From: a candidate division Zixibacteria bacterium SM23_73_2
GTDB lineage: Bacteria; Zixibacteria; MSB-5A5; SM23-73-2
Assembly (NCBI GenBank): GCA_001304315.1
Contig: LJUW01000007.1
Span: 1-35,186, forward strand
Length of the DNA stretch: 35,186 nucleotides
Reading direction: 5' to 3'
The notes beneath the pieces are model-generated. The model saw only the letters and a list, made by a program, of their open reading frames with translations, was not told the origin of the DNA and ran no database searches. This document shows positions 19,524-27,478 of the stretch, in pieces (positions within the stretch are counted from its first letter, which is position 1; each line of letters begins with the position of its first letter). Position numbers and translations under genes: made by a program.

Positions 19524-20351
19524 CTAAGTTTTCTGTCTCTCTATCACTTTTTTCATTATCTTCTTTAAATTCGGTTCTGATGCCTGTGCTGTTTGAATTA
19601 CATCTTCTAAAGACGTAGGTTTCAAAGCATCGGGAAGCCCCATATCGGTTACCACCGAAAAGCCTAAAACCTTAGTCCCTTGATGCCGGGCACAGATAAC
19701 CTCCGGAACCGTGGACATCCCCACCACATCAGCTCCAATTCCTCTAAGGAAACGGTATTCAGCCGCAGTCTCTAAGTTCGGTCCAGCAACTGCAACATAT
19801 ACTCCTTTTTGTAACTTTATTCCCAGCTCCAGTCCAACCTCCTCTGCCAGGGCGATCAAATCCTTATCGTAACAGTTGTACATATCCGGAAATCTGGGAC
19901 CCAGGCTTTCATCGTTTTTGCCTCTTAAAGGATTATCACCTAAAAGATTTATGTGATCGGAGATAACCATTATATCCCCGGCTTTAAAATTCGGATTCAG
20001 ACCTCCGCAGGCATTGGAGACCAAAAGAACTTGCACTCCCAACTTTTTCATCACCCTCACCGGAAAGGCAATCTCCTTCATGGTGTAGCCCTCGTAGTAA
20101 TGGAATCTACCCTGCATTGCCACTATTGTTTTACCGGAGAGGGTACCGAAAAGAAGCCTTCCTGCATGAGATTCAACCGTGGATACCGGGAAAAAGGGGA
20201 TGTACTCATAGGAGATAGCAGATTCAAGTTCAATCTCATCAGCTAATCCCCCTAAACCTGTTCCCAGTATGATTCCCAGCTTTGGAACCATCTGAGTTTT
20301 TCCTCTTATGTATTCAACTGCTTTTTCAATTCTTTCTTTTAAATCCTTCAT
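19524..20351 (-). CDS. punA: Purine-nucleoside phosphorylase
   Basis: It splits purine nucleosides with phosphate to base and ribose 1-phosphate. The 275-residue trimeric-type family member shows the phosphate loop LGTGLGGLADEI (near 29-40), ESHAGRL, NACGGLNPNFKAGDI (near 113-127) and GPNLETAAEYRFLRGIGADVVGMSTVPE (near 190-217). The base-recognition residue that is Asn in mammalian PNP (in ITN) is Asp here (VVTDMG), as in many FCB sequences; preference between 6-oxo and 6-aminopurines is therefore uncertain. It sits between yggS and ileS with short gaps, probably one transcript. Confidence 0.9.
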   Translation of the reverse strand: MKDLKERIEKAVEYIRGKTQMVPKLGIILGTGLGGLADEIELESAISYEYIPFFPVSTVESHAGRLLFGTLSGKTIVAMQGRFHYYEGYTMKEIAFPVRVMKKLGVQVLLVSNACGGLNPNFKAGDIMVISDHINLLGDNPLRGKNDESLGPRFPDMYNCYDKDLIALAEEVGLELGIKLQKGVYVAVAGPNLETAAEYRFLRGIGADVVGMSTVPEVICARHQGTKVLGFSVVTDMGLPDALKPTSLEDVIQTAQASEPNLKKIMKKVIERQKT

Positions 20352-20416
20352 CTTCTTTTTCCTTTTTTATCACACTTTATTCTTGAGTTATTTATTTATC
20401 GGCAGCAATAAAGAAA

Positions 20417-21109
20417 CTACACCTCTCTTTCTCCGAAAATAAAAGTCCCGACTCTTACCATATTGGATCCTTCCTCGATCGCCACCTCAAAATCGGAGGT
20501 CATCCCCATTGATAGATATTCCATCTCTAAATTTGGAATATTTTCCTGTTTTATCCTCTCGAAAATCTCTTTTAAGATCTTAAAACAGGGTCTTGTCTTC
20601 TCCGCATCGGGTGTAAAAAGACCTATGGTCATCAAGCCTTTTACTTTGAGACCTTCTAAAACGGATACCTGTTTCAAAAAATCAAAAACCTCCTTCGGCG
20701 AGAGTCCGAACTTGGTTTCCTCCTTCGAGGTGTTAACCTCGACCAAAACATCCATAACCTTCCCGGACTCTTTTGCTCTTTTTGAGATCTCACCTGCCAG
20801 CTTTGTGCTGTCAAGAGATTGAATCATATCAAAAATCCCTAAGGCTTTTTTAACCTTATTGGTCTGAAGATGACCCACCAGATGTTTTTGGAAACTATCC
20901 TCAATCTGGAAAAACTTCCTCTCAGCTTCCTGAACCTTATTCTCTCCGATGATTTTAATACCGCACCTTAAAGCCTCTTTTATCTCTTCAACTCCAAAGG
21001 TCTTGGAAACCGCCACGATTTTTATCTCCTCCGGATTTCTTCCAGTCTTTACCGCTTTCTCAGCCACTTTTTCCCTGAGAACTTTGATGTTTTCTTCAAT
21101 TACGCTCAT
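20417..21109 (-). CDS. yggS: YggS/PLPBP-family pyridoxal phosphate homeostasis protein
   Basis: A fold-III PLP-binding barrel that lacks enzyme activity and helps maintain vitamin B6 and amino-acid balance. The protein has 230 residues with the PLP lysine Lys36 in IVAVSKTFG, GENKVQEAERK, HLVGHLQTNK and LSMGMTSDFEVAIEEGSNMVRVG near the C-terminus, all family hallmarks. It heads the run yggS-punA-ileS-traR-lspA-rluD; the gap to punA is 65 bases. Confidence 0.95.
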   Translation of the reverse strand: MSVIEENIKVLREKVAEKAVKTGRNPEEIKIVAVSKTFGVEEIKEALRCGIKIIGENKVQEAERKFFQIEDSFQKHLVGHLQTNKVKKALGIFDMIQSLDSTKLAGEISKRAKESGKVMDVLVEVNTSKEETKFGLSPKEVFDFLKQVSVLEGLKVKGLMTIGLFTPDAEKTRPCFKILKEIFERIKQENIPNLEMEYLSMGMTSDFEVAIEEGSNMVRVGTFIFGEREV

Positions 21110-21323
21110 TTCAGTAAATTTATAAAATAAAAATATTTAATCAAAATGCAAGGGGAAAAGATGCTACTTTTACCAAAGTTTCTATATGGATAAAATATTA
21201 AAAAAGATGCGAAGAGAATTTCCCTGTTGTGTCAGGTCCTAGACCTGACACATCTGTCAGGAGTAGCTCCTGACAGAACGAGAAAATTACAAGATTAGAA
21301 AACAATCAAAAAGGAGGTTTTAT
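21110..21323. other. Intergenic stretch with paired hairpins
   Basis: A 214-base A+T-rich gap before yggS and after the receiver gene. It holds the tandem hairpin pair 21228-21277 and no gene. Confidence 0.6.
21228..21277. repeat. Two abutting 25-base hairpins
   Basis: TGTGTCAGGTC-CTA-GACCTGACACA (21228-21252) is followed with no gap by TCTGTCAGGAG-TAG-CTCCTGACAGA (21253-21277). Each has an 11-bp stem and a 3-base loop, and both share the TGTCAGG core. Confidence 0.8.
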
Positions 21324-21698
21324 TTACCTTTTGTAATCCAGAACCTTTTCCAAAAGCTCCTCGATCTGTCTTACCGTAAAGGGCTTGGCTAAAAAACCAT
21401 CCGCCCTGGCATCGTAGATCTCCTTTTGGGTAGTCGGTTTCTCATAGGCGGTTATGACCACAACCGGGAGATTGGGGGTGTTCTCTTTAATCGACTTTAA
21501 AAGCTCAACCCCATTCAGATTGGGCATCTTGATGTCAGTTATAACCATATCGAAATTCTCGGATTGAAGGAATCTTAACGCCTCCTCACCGTCCTTTGCC
21601 TGGATGCTTTTGAATTCGAAGATATCCAGGATATCGGATAGGAGGTTAGCCATGTGGGTGTTATCTTCGACGATCAGGATACTTCTATGTTTAACCAT
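21324..21698 (-). CDS. Stand-alone response-regulator receiver
   Basis: A CheY-like single domain, 124 residues, with the acidic pair Glu11-Asp12, phospho-acceptor Asp55 (MVITDIKMP), Thr83 (VVITAY) and Lys105 (LAKPF). There is no output domain. No kinase is in the window, so partner and pathway are unknown; a phosphorelay or direct protein target are both possible. It lies 60 bases after hflX on the same strand and may be co-transcribed with it. Confidence 0.93.
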   Translation of the reverse strand: MVKHRSILIVEDNTHMANLLSDILDIFEFKSIQAKDGEEALRFLQSENFDMVITDIKMPNLNGVELLKSIKENTPNLPVVVITAYEKPTTQKEIYDARADGFLAKPFTVRQIEELLEKVLDYKR

Positions 21699-21758
21699 AT
21701 TTAAGACTTTCTTAAATTAGCACCCTTTTAAAGTATATATCGGCTTTATTTTGAAAAA

Positions 21759-23036
21759 CTATAAGAAACGGAACTTGATCCTGCCATCCAGGTTCTGGAG
21801 CCTTTTTAAACTCCATCTTTTTCCTCTGATCTTCACCAGAGTTTTTCTTTTGCCGAAGCTCTGCTCGGTCACGGTCCCGAATCGGTAAAGTGAAGGTAAA
21901 AATCCGAGCTTGGAATTCTCAAGCACCACTACCCCCTCGGCTAAATCTTCAGAGACGTGTTTGTTCAACATACCTGTCATTTCCTCAATCCCTTCCCCCT
22001 TTTCTGCGGATATAAAGACGAAATCGGAATCATCGGTCGAATTCTCGACATAGGGTGAATTCCCGTCCAGCTTATCGATCTTGTTAAAGACCATAAGGGT
22101 GGGCTTTTCCTTTGAGTCCAAATCAAATAAAACCTGATTCACTTTCTCTATCTGCTTCCTGAAATCCGGATGGGAGATGTCCACAACATGTAGTAAAAGA
22201 TCAGCTGATCTCACCTCACCCAAGGTGGAGCGGAAGGAGGCGATGAGATGATGGGGAAGCTTGCGGATGAAACCAATGGTATCGGTTAACACTGCGTTTT
22301 TACAAAAGCCCAAAAGACGGGTAGTGGAATCCAGAGTGGAAAAAAGCTTTTTCTCTACTGAAACGTCTGCCTGGGTCAATCTGTTGAAAAGGGTTGATTT
22401 CCCAACATTGGTATAGCCCACCAGGCAAATCTTAAACAGCTTTTCTCGATTTTTACTCTGGATTTTTCTCTCGTGGTCCATTTTTACCAGAAGCTTCTCC
22501 AGATCCGCAATCCTTTTTCTGGTTTGCCTGCGGTCAACCTCAAGCTGGGTTTCGCCAGGACCCTTGGTTCCAATTCCACCGTATTGCCGGGAAAGGTGTT
22601 TCCACCTTCCGGCAAGTCTGGGCAAAAGATATTTCAACTGGGCTAAAGCGACCTGGGTTTTCGCCTCTTTGGTCTCTGCCCTTTTGGCAAAAATGTCTAA
22701 GATGAGGCAGGACCTATCTATCACCTTTACATCGGTCTTATCCTCCGTATTGTAAATCTGAGCAGGGGAGAGATCGTCATCGAAAATAATCACGTCGATT
22801 TTCTCATTCTCACATATCTTTTTTATCTTTTCGACCTTTCCCTTTCCAATAAAAAAAGCTGGATTAAGCTTTTTCCTATCCTGAACCACCACACCCGCAA
22901 CTTCCGCTCCCGCTGTCTCGGCCAAAAGCTTAAGCTCAGCCAAAGAATCCCCGAAGGTGAAATCGTCTACCCCGGGGAGTTTTACTCCCACCAGCAGAGC
23001 TTTTTCTTTTCTTTTAAAATCCTGGGTTTGGTACAT
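21759..23036 (-). CDS. hflX: GTPase HflX
   Basis: A ribosome-splitting GTPase that rescues stalled or heat-damaged ribosomes. It has about 425 residues. The N-terminal domain contains the nucleotide-binding-like FIGKGKVEKI and the coiled GPGETQLEVDRRQTRKRI (about 160-177). The G domain has G1 VGYTNVGKSTL (207-217), DTIGFIRKLP (253-262) and NKIDKL. I prefer the ATG at 23036, 3 bases past GGAGG; a TTG one codon upstream would sit against the ribosome site. It is followed by the lone receiver gene. Confidence 0.94.
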   Translation of the reverse strand: MYQTQDFKRKEKALLVGVKLPGVDDFTFGDSLAELKLLAETAGAEVAGVVVQDRKKLNPAFFIGKGKVEKIKKICENEKIDVIIFDDDLSPAQIYNTEDKTDVKVIDRSCLILDIFAKRAETKEAKTQVALAQLKYLLPRLAGRWKHLSRQYGGIGTKGPGETQLEVDRRQTRKRIADLEKLLVKMDHERKIQSKNREKLFKICLVGYTNVGKSTLFNRLTQADVSVEKKLFSTLDSTTRLLGFCKNAVLTDTIGFIRKLPHHLIASFRSTLGEVRSADLLLHVVDISHPDFRKQIEKVNQVLFDLDSKEKPTLMVFNKIDKLDGNSPYVENSTDDSDFVFISAEKGEGIEEMTGMLNKHVSEDLAEGVVVLENSKLGFLPSLYRFGTVTEQSFGKRKTLVKIRGKRWSLKRLQNLDGRIKFRFL

Positions 23037-23171
23037 CAACCTCCGTTAAATGTTTAAGAAATAAGGTCATGTTTTTGACAACAAAGAAACCATAAAAACA
23101 AGATAATTATTATCTTTCCCCTTCCATTAATTGATACGATTTTTCTCGAAAAATGATACCTGAAAAATCTC

Positions 23172-23444
23172 TCAAAGAAAACCCGTCCTCTTGGTCTTTT
23201 CTTTCAATACCTTATACAAGTTTATCGCCTCCTGCTTTTTAACATTCCCCTTAGGAATATCCAGAACTTCTACTTCTAAAGATTTTGAAAAAAAATCTAT
23301 TTCAATCCGCTGGCCAGCTCTTATGTTTTTTGAAGCCTTAGCTCTCTGACCGTCCACATATACTCGTCCGTCTTCGCAGGCTTTCTTGGCCAAAGTTCTT
23401 CTTTTTATCAATCTGGAATCCGACAAAAAAATATCCAGTCTCAA
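23172..23444 (-). CDS. Small S4-domain RNA-binding protein (RqcP/Hsp15-like)
   Basis: A 90-residue protein that is almost entirely an S4 domain: RLDIFLSDSRLIKRRTLAKKACEDG..VYVDGQRAKASKNIRAGQRIEIDF, then a basic tail. Relatives bind free 50S subunits carrying stalled peptidyl-tRNA (Hsp15, RqcP in ribosome quality control). The start lies one base past the surA stop, so it is coupled to surA. The role in this organism is inferred from family. Confidence 0.85.
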   Translation of the reverse strand: MRLDIFLSDSRLIKRRTLAKKACEDGRVYVDGQRAKASKNIRAGQRIEIDFFSKSLEVEVLDIPKGNVKKQEAINLYKVLKEKTKRTGFL

Positions 23445-23445
23445 G

Positions 23446-24732
23446 CTACTTTTCTAACCTCACCTCTACATAATATTTCTCTTTTAACTTCTCCAGCCAC
23501 TCCATCACTTTTTGGTTGGTCTTTTTCCTTTTGGCCATCTCCTTAATCGTATCCCAGTCATCCTCCAGGGTGATTTTACGTTCACTCTGTCTATCCAGAA
23601 CCTTCACTATGTGAATCCCGAACTCGGTTAAAAAGGGCCTGCTTATTTCTCCTTTTTTCAAAGGTATTATGGCATCTTTGAGCTCCCCCTCCAATTGTTT
23701 CAAGGGATACCAGCCTAACTCACCCCCAACCTTTTTGGATTCCTCATCATTGGAAAACTCCCTGGCCAGACCTGTGAAATCCCCACCTGCCTTAAGCATT
23801 TGATAGACGCTATCGGCTTCTGACCATGTTCTTGCTGAATCCTCGGAGGAAGGTCTTACTGAAATCAGTATATGCCTGGCAGATACCAGGCTGTCCGTTT
23901 TCCTTTCCACTTTGATTATATGATATCCGAGATTGGTTTCAGCCAAACCAACCTCACCGGAATCCAAGGAGAATGCGACCCTTTCGAATTCCGGGAGCAG
24001 GTCTCCCTTTTTGAAAAAACCCAGATCCCCACCCCTCTCCCTGGTAGGATCATCGGAATAAACACCAGCTAAACTGGCAAAATCATCCCCCTCCTCTGCC
24101 CGTTTTAAAATAACCTCTGCTTTCTGGGATAAAAAATCACGGGTTTCCGTAGATGGGGTAAAGGAAAAAAGGATATGGCTTAATCTTACGGCTTCCTCCT
24201 GTTCCGGTATGCTATCCTTATAAGCCTGGTGGAAATCCCTCACCTCCCTGGAAGAGATTCCAACCCCTGAAAGCTTCATGGATATCAGCTTCTCCATCAG
24301 AAGCTGCGATTTTATCTGGCTCCTGTATTTCCTTTTAAGCTCCCTTTCGGTCAGTCCTTCCTTTAACAGCTCCTCGGTAAAAGCATCCTCCGAAGGAAAT
24401 TGCTCCTTAAGCGATTTTATCTGTTGTTCCACCGCATTCTCTACCTCCTCTGCTGTAACTTCCAGAAGAGTATCCTGTTCTGCCCGGATTAAAATCAATT
24501 TATCGTTTATCATCTGCTCCAGTAACCGTTCTTTTATCCTCCTCTCCTCCTGGGGATCTTTTATATTGGTCCCCGGTTGAGAGCTGTAAAGAAGGTATTG
24601 GGATTCAAGCTCAGATTCCAGAATTATCTTATCCCCCACCACCGCCACGATCCTGTCCAAAACTTCTTGAGGAAAAGCAAAACCCCAAAAAAACAAAATT
24701 AAAAAAGTGAAAAAATGAAATCTCATTCTCAT
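23446..24732 (-). CDS. surA: SurA-type periplasmic peptidyl-prolyl isomerase
   Basis: A 428-residue exported chaperone. There is a signal peptide (MRMRFHFFTFLILFFWGFAFPQ) with no lipobox Cys, then a SurA N-terminal helical domain (VLDRIVAVVGDKIILESEL). Two parvulin domains follow: about 180-275 (SHILFSFTPSTET...GGDLGFFKKGD) and about 285-390 (ARHILISVRPSSE...GGELGWYPLKQ). This order matches SurA, which escorts outer-membrane proteins, so a two-membrane envelope is likely. It is the last of three PPIase genes after mfd. Confidence 0.9.
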   Translation of the reverse strand: MRMRFHFFTFLILFFWGFAFPQEVLDRIVAVVGDKIILESELESQYLLYSSQPGTNIKDPQEERRIKERLLEQMINDKLILIRAEQDTLLEVTAEEVENAVEQQIKSLKEQFPSEDAFTEELLKEGLTERELKRKYRSQIKSQLLMEKLISMKLSGVGISSREVRDFHQAYKDSIPEQEEAVRLSHILFSFTPSTETRDFLSQKAEVILKRAEEGDDFASLAGVYSDDPTRERGGDLGFFKKGDLLPEFERVAFSLDSGEVGLAETNLGYHIIKVERKTDSLVSARHILISVRPSSEDSARTWSEADSVYQMLKAGGDFTGLAREFSNDEESKKVGGELGWYPLKQLEGELKDAIIPLKKGEISRPFLTEFGIHIVKVLDRQSERKITLEDDWDTIKEMAKRKKTNQKVMEWLEKLKEKYYVEVRLEK

Positions 24733-24831
24733 AAATCTAATGGATAACGATGTAAAACTCTTCCTCTCTTAAATATAAAATTTAACACTGATTCCCCCAA
24801 AAAAAAGGATAAAAAGCCTCTCAGGGCTTTC

Positions 24832-25695
24832 TTATTCTTTCTGGGAAGTATCCGGGATCTCCTCATCAAGTATCGCCCAACTATACCTTTCAATCCTGGT
24901 CTTCTTTTTTAACTCCCCAAGAAAAGATTCCACCTTCTCCTTTCTTTTCTGATCATCGAGATAGGCAAAGATCTGATCCTTTACCAGCTCGAACTCTCTT
25001 AGGCTTCCCTTTTTCTTTTTGTCCTTTATTAAAAGTATATGCCAGCCCCAATCGGTTTGAAATGGTTTGGTTACATCTCCGATCCGGTGAGAGAAAGCCA
25101 CCTCAGCAATGCGGGGATGAACCGAAACTCTGTCGAAACAGCCCAGATCCCCACCCCTCTCTCTGGTTTCCGGATCGATGCTCATCTTTTTTGCCACCTC
25201 GGCAAAGGCTTCACCTTTTCCAATTCTATCTCTGGCGGAATCAGCCTCCTGTTTCGTGGGTAAAAGGATATGGGAGGCACAGATCTCATCGTTCTCCCTC
25301 ACAAAACTGTTCTTGTTTTTTTGATAGAATGCTTTTGCTTCATTTTCCGAGGAGAATATTTTTTGACTGATCTCCTTTTGAAGGAAATCCACTATAATCA
25401 AATCCTTGGTCATGTTTCTTATGTTACGCCTTAAGTTCTCATCCTGGTCAAATCCCCTTCTTTTGGCCTCCTGGTAAATCAACTCGTTGTCGATCCATCT
25501 GTTAACATAATCTCTTTTTTGTTCGATGGTTACACTGTCATAATCGGAAAAAACATACTCCACATCCTCCTCGGTTAGAGATTGGTTGCCCACCTGAGCA
25601 ACCACTCCCCTCTCTTTTTTCTCGCAACCGGAAATCCCCAAAATGAAAACTCCGATCAAAACCACCCAGACTTTACCCTTTAAAAAGAAAGACAC
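24832..25695 (-). CDS. PpiC-type peptidyl-prolyl isomerase lipoprotein
   Basis: A 287-residue protein with a lipoprotein signal peptide (FILGISGC, lipidated Cys24) and then a SurA_N-like segment (VVAQVGNQSLTEEDVEYVF). One parvulin domain follows at about 140-240 (CASHILLPTKQEADSARDRI...GGDLGCFDRVS...WGWHILLIKDKK). It is probably a periplasmic folding factor anchored to a membrane. It lies between the two-domain PPIase lipoprotein and surA, with gaps of 30 and 99 bases. Confidence 0.88.
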   Translation of the reverse strand: MSFFLKGKVWVVLIGVFILGISGCEKKERGVVAQVGNQSLTEEDVEYVFSDYDSVTIEQKRDYVNRWIDNELIYQEAKRRGFDQDENLRRNIRNMTKDLIIVDFLQKEISQKIFSSENEAKAFYQKNKNSFVRENDEICASHILLPTKQEADSARDRIGKGEAFAEVAKKMSIDPETRERGGDLGCFDRVSVHPRIAEVAFSHRIGDVTKPFQTDWGWHILLIKDKKKKGSLREFELVKDQIFAYLDDQKRKEKVESFLGELKKKTRIERYSWAILDEEIPDTSQKE

Positions 25696-25725
25696 AGCAA
25701 TCCTCCTAAATAAATACTTTCTTTT

Positions 25726-27432
25726 TTATCCCTTGGGTTTGGTTACCAAGGTACTTTCCAGAACATCCTCGTAGATTTCCACGTTTAATTTCTCTTTCAT
25801 CTCCGAAAGAAAATCCTCGAATGTTTTCATTTTCTTTTCACCTTTAATTCTATTCGCAACCAAAGCCTTGACCTCATCCAGACTCTGTTGCTCCCCGCCT
25901 TTTTTATCCAGAATCTCTATAATAGACCATCCCTTCCCGTATTTAAAATCCTGAACAAACAAAGGTCCACCCAGATCGCCCTTTTTCAACTTCATGGCGT
26001 AATCGAATAATTCCGGATATCGGGTCTTTTTGATATAACCTAAATCACCACCTGTGGCTTTAGCGGTCTCCCTGATAGTCATTTTTTCAGCAAGCTTTGA
26101 AAAATCTTCCCCGGCTTTGATCCTATCCAGCAAATCCTGAGCTTCGGCCTTAGTCTTTAAAAGGATTTCCCTTACTTTAACTTCAGCATCTTTTACATAC
26201 ATCTCCTTGTTCTTTTCATAAAATTCCTTGATCTCTTCCTCCGAGGCATCGATGTCTTTAAACAACACCCCATATCTCATGTTCTCCGCAAGCTTCTGTT
26301 CCTTGAGTTCTTCTTCTTCCTGCTGGTATCCTTCCGTTTTATCCAATCCCCTGTCCTTAGCCTCCTGGTACAAAAAGGAAGGCAGGAAAAGCTGCCAGAC
26401 CCAAAGTTCCAAAGTGTTGGAATCATTGATTCGCGGCTTTCTCATCGGAGGCAATTTGTTAAACTCCTCTATAAAGTCGGAGACTTTGTACTCCCCCCCT
26501 TTATATTTAACCAGGACCAACTCCTGTTCCTCCGGAGTCACTTTGGTCGGATCCCATATGGCTATCGGCGGGGAAACGCTATCACCACTTTCCTCTTGAG
26601 CCAGAGGAGCTAAAAGCTTCTCCTTTGTGTCTGAAACGATCTCAAAATTGATTTTCTTCTTGAATTCCTCAATATATTTATAACCTATTTCCTGCTGCCT
26701 TGCCCTCTGAAGGTTGGCTTTCAATCCATCCTTGACTTGCTCAAAAGGCTTCTGCTCGTTTTCTCTTTTATCCTCAATTTTGATGATATGCCACCCGTAG
26801 AATGTTTCTATTGGCTTGGAGATGTCCCCCACCTTGGAATTAAAAACGAAATCCCTGAATTCCACATACATTCGGTCATATGTAAAAAAGCCCAAATCCC
26901 CGCCTTTATCCTTGGTGGATTTATCCCCGGAATACTGGGAAGCGAGTTTCTCAAACTCCTCCCCTTTTTTAAGTCTGTCGTACAACTTTTCCGCTTGGCT
27001 TTTGTCATTTAACAGAATATGCTTTATCTGTATCTCATGACCTAATGTTTCATAGTAATCTTTAAGCTCATTCTCAGAAATGGTGGCTTTATCCAGAACC
27101 TCAATAGTGTAAAGCTGTTTTACCAACAAATCCATTTTCTGGGATTCGAGCATCTGATTTATATCAGTGGCCGTATCCAACTTCTGCTCATAAGCAGCTG
27201 TTACTAAAAGTTTCTCTTCGATCATCCGATCGAGGAAATTTTTCCTCATGGCTAACTCCTGCTCCGGTGAGTCGTATTTTGTTCCCACTGCGCTTTCAAA
27301 TTTTTTGTTGAACTGTTCTGTGGTTATTCTCTGATCCCCGATTTTGGCAATGATCTTTTCCTTTTTAGCACAGGAAAAGAAGACAGAACAGATCAAAAGC
27401 ACGCAAAGCGCAAAAAAACAGTATCTTTTCAT
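25726..27432 (-). CDS. Two-domain PpiC-type isomerase lipoprotein
   Basis: With the ATG at 27432 it has 568 residues; AAAGGAG stands before this ATG, and a 10-residue upstream extension would spoil the signal peptide. The signal peptide ends FFSC (Cys21). A helical N-domain (KIIAKIGDQRITTEQF) is followed by a parvulin domain at about 125-220 (QIKHILLNDKSQAE...GGDLGFFTYDR). Next comes a long spacer with a second SurA_N-like segment (VKYKGGEYKVSDFIEEF) and a second parvulin domain near 420-520 (KVREILLKTKAEAQ...GGDLGYIKKTR). It looks like an internal duplication of a one-domain PPIase. It directly follows mfd. Confidence 0.88.
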   Translation of the reverse strand: MKRYCFFALCVLLICSVFFSCAKKEKIIAKIGDQRITTEQFNKKFESAVGTKYDSPEQELAMRKNFLDRMIEEKLLVTAAYEQKLDTATDINQMLESQKMDLLVKQLYTIEVLDKATISENELKDYYETLGHEIQIKHILLNDKSQAEKLYDRLKKGEEFEKLASQYSGDKSTKDKGGDLGFFTYDRMYVEFRDFVFNSKVGDISKPIETFYGWHIIKIEDKRENEQKPFEQVKDGLKANLQRARQQEIGYKYIEEFKKKINFEIVSDTKEKLLAPLAQEESGDSVSPPIAIWDPTKVTPEEQELVLVKYKGGEYKVSDFIEEFNKLPPMRKPRINDSNTLELWVWQLFLPSFLYQEAKDRGLDKTEGYQQEEEELKEQKLAENMRYGVLFKDIDASEEEIKEFYEKNKEMYVKDAEVKVREILLKTKAEAQDLLDRIKAGEDFSKLAEKMTIRETAKATGGDLGYIKKTRYPELFDYAMKLKKGDLGGPLFVQDFKYGKGWSIIEILDKKGGEQQSLDEVKALVANRIKGEKKMKTFEDFLSEMKEKLNVEIYEDVLESTLVTKPKG

Positions 27433-27478
27433 TTTTCTCTCCTTTCTGAAATTTATTCGCAAATCAATATACCACTTC

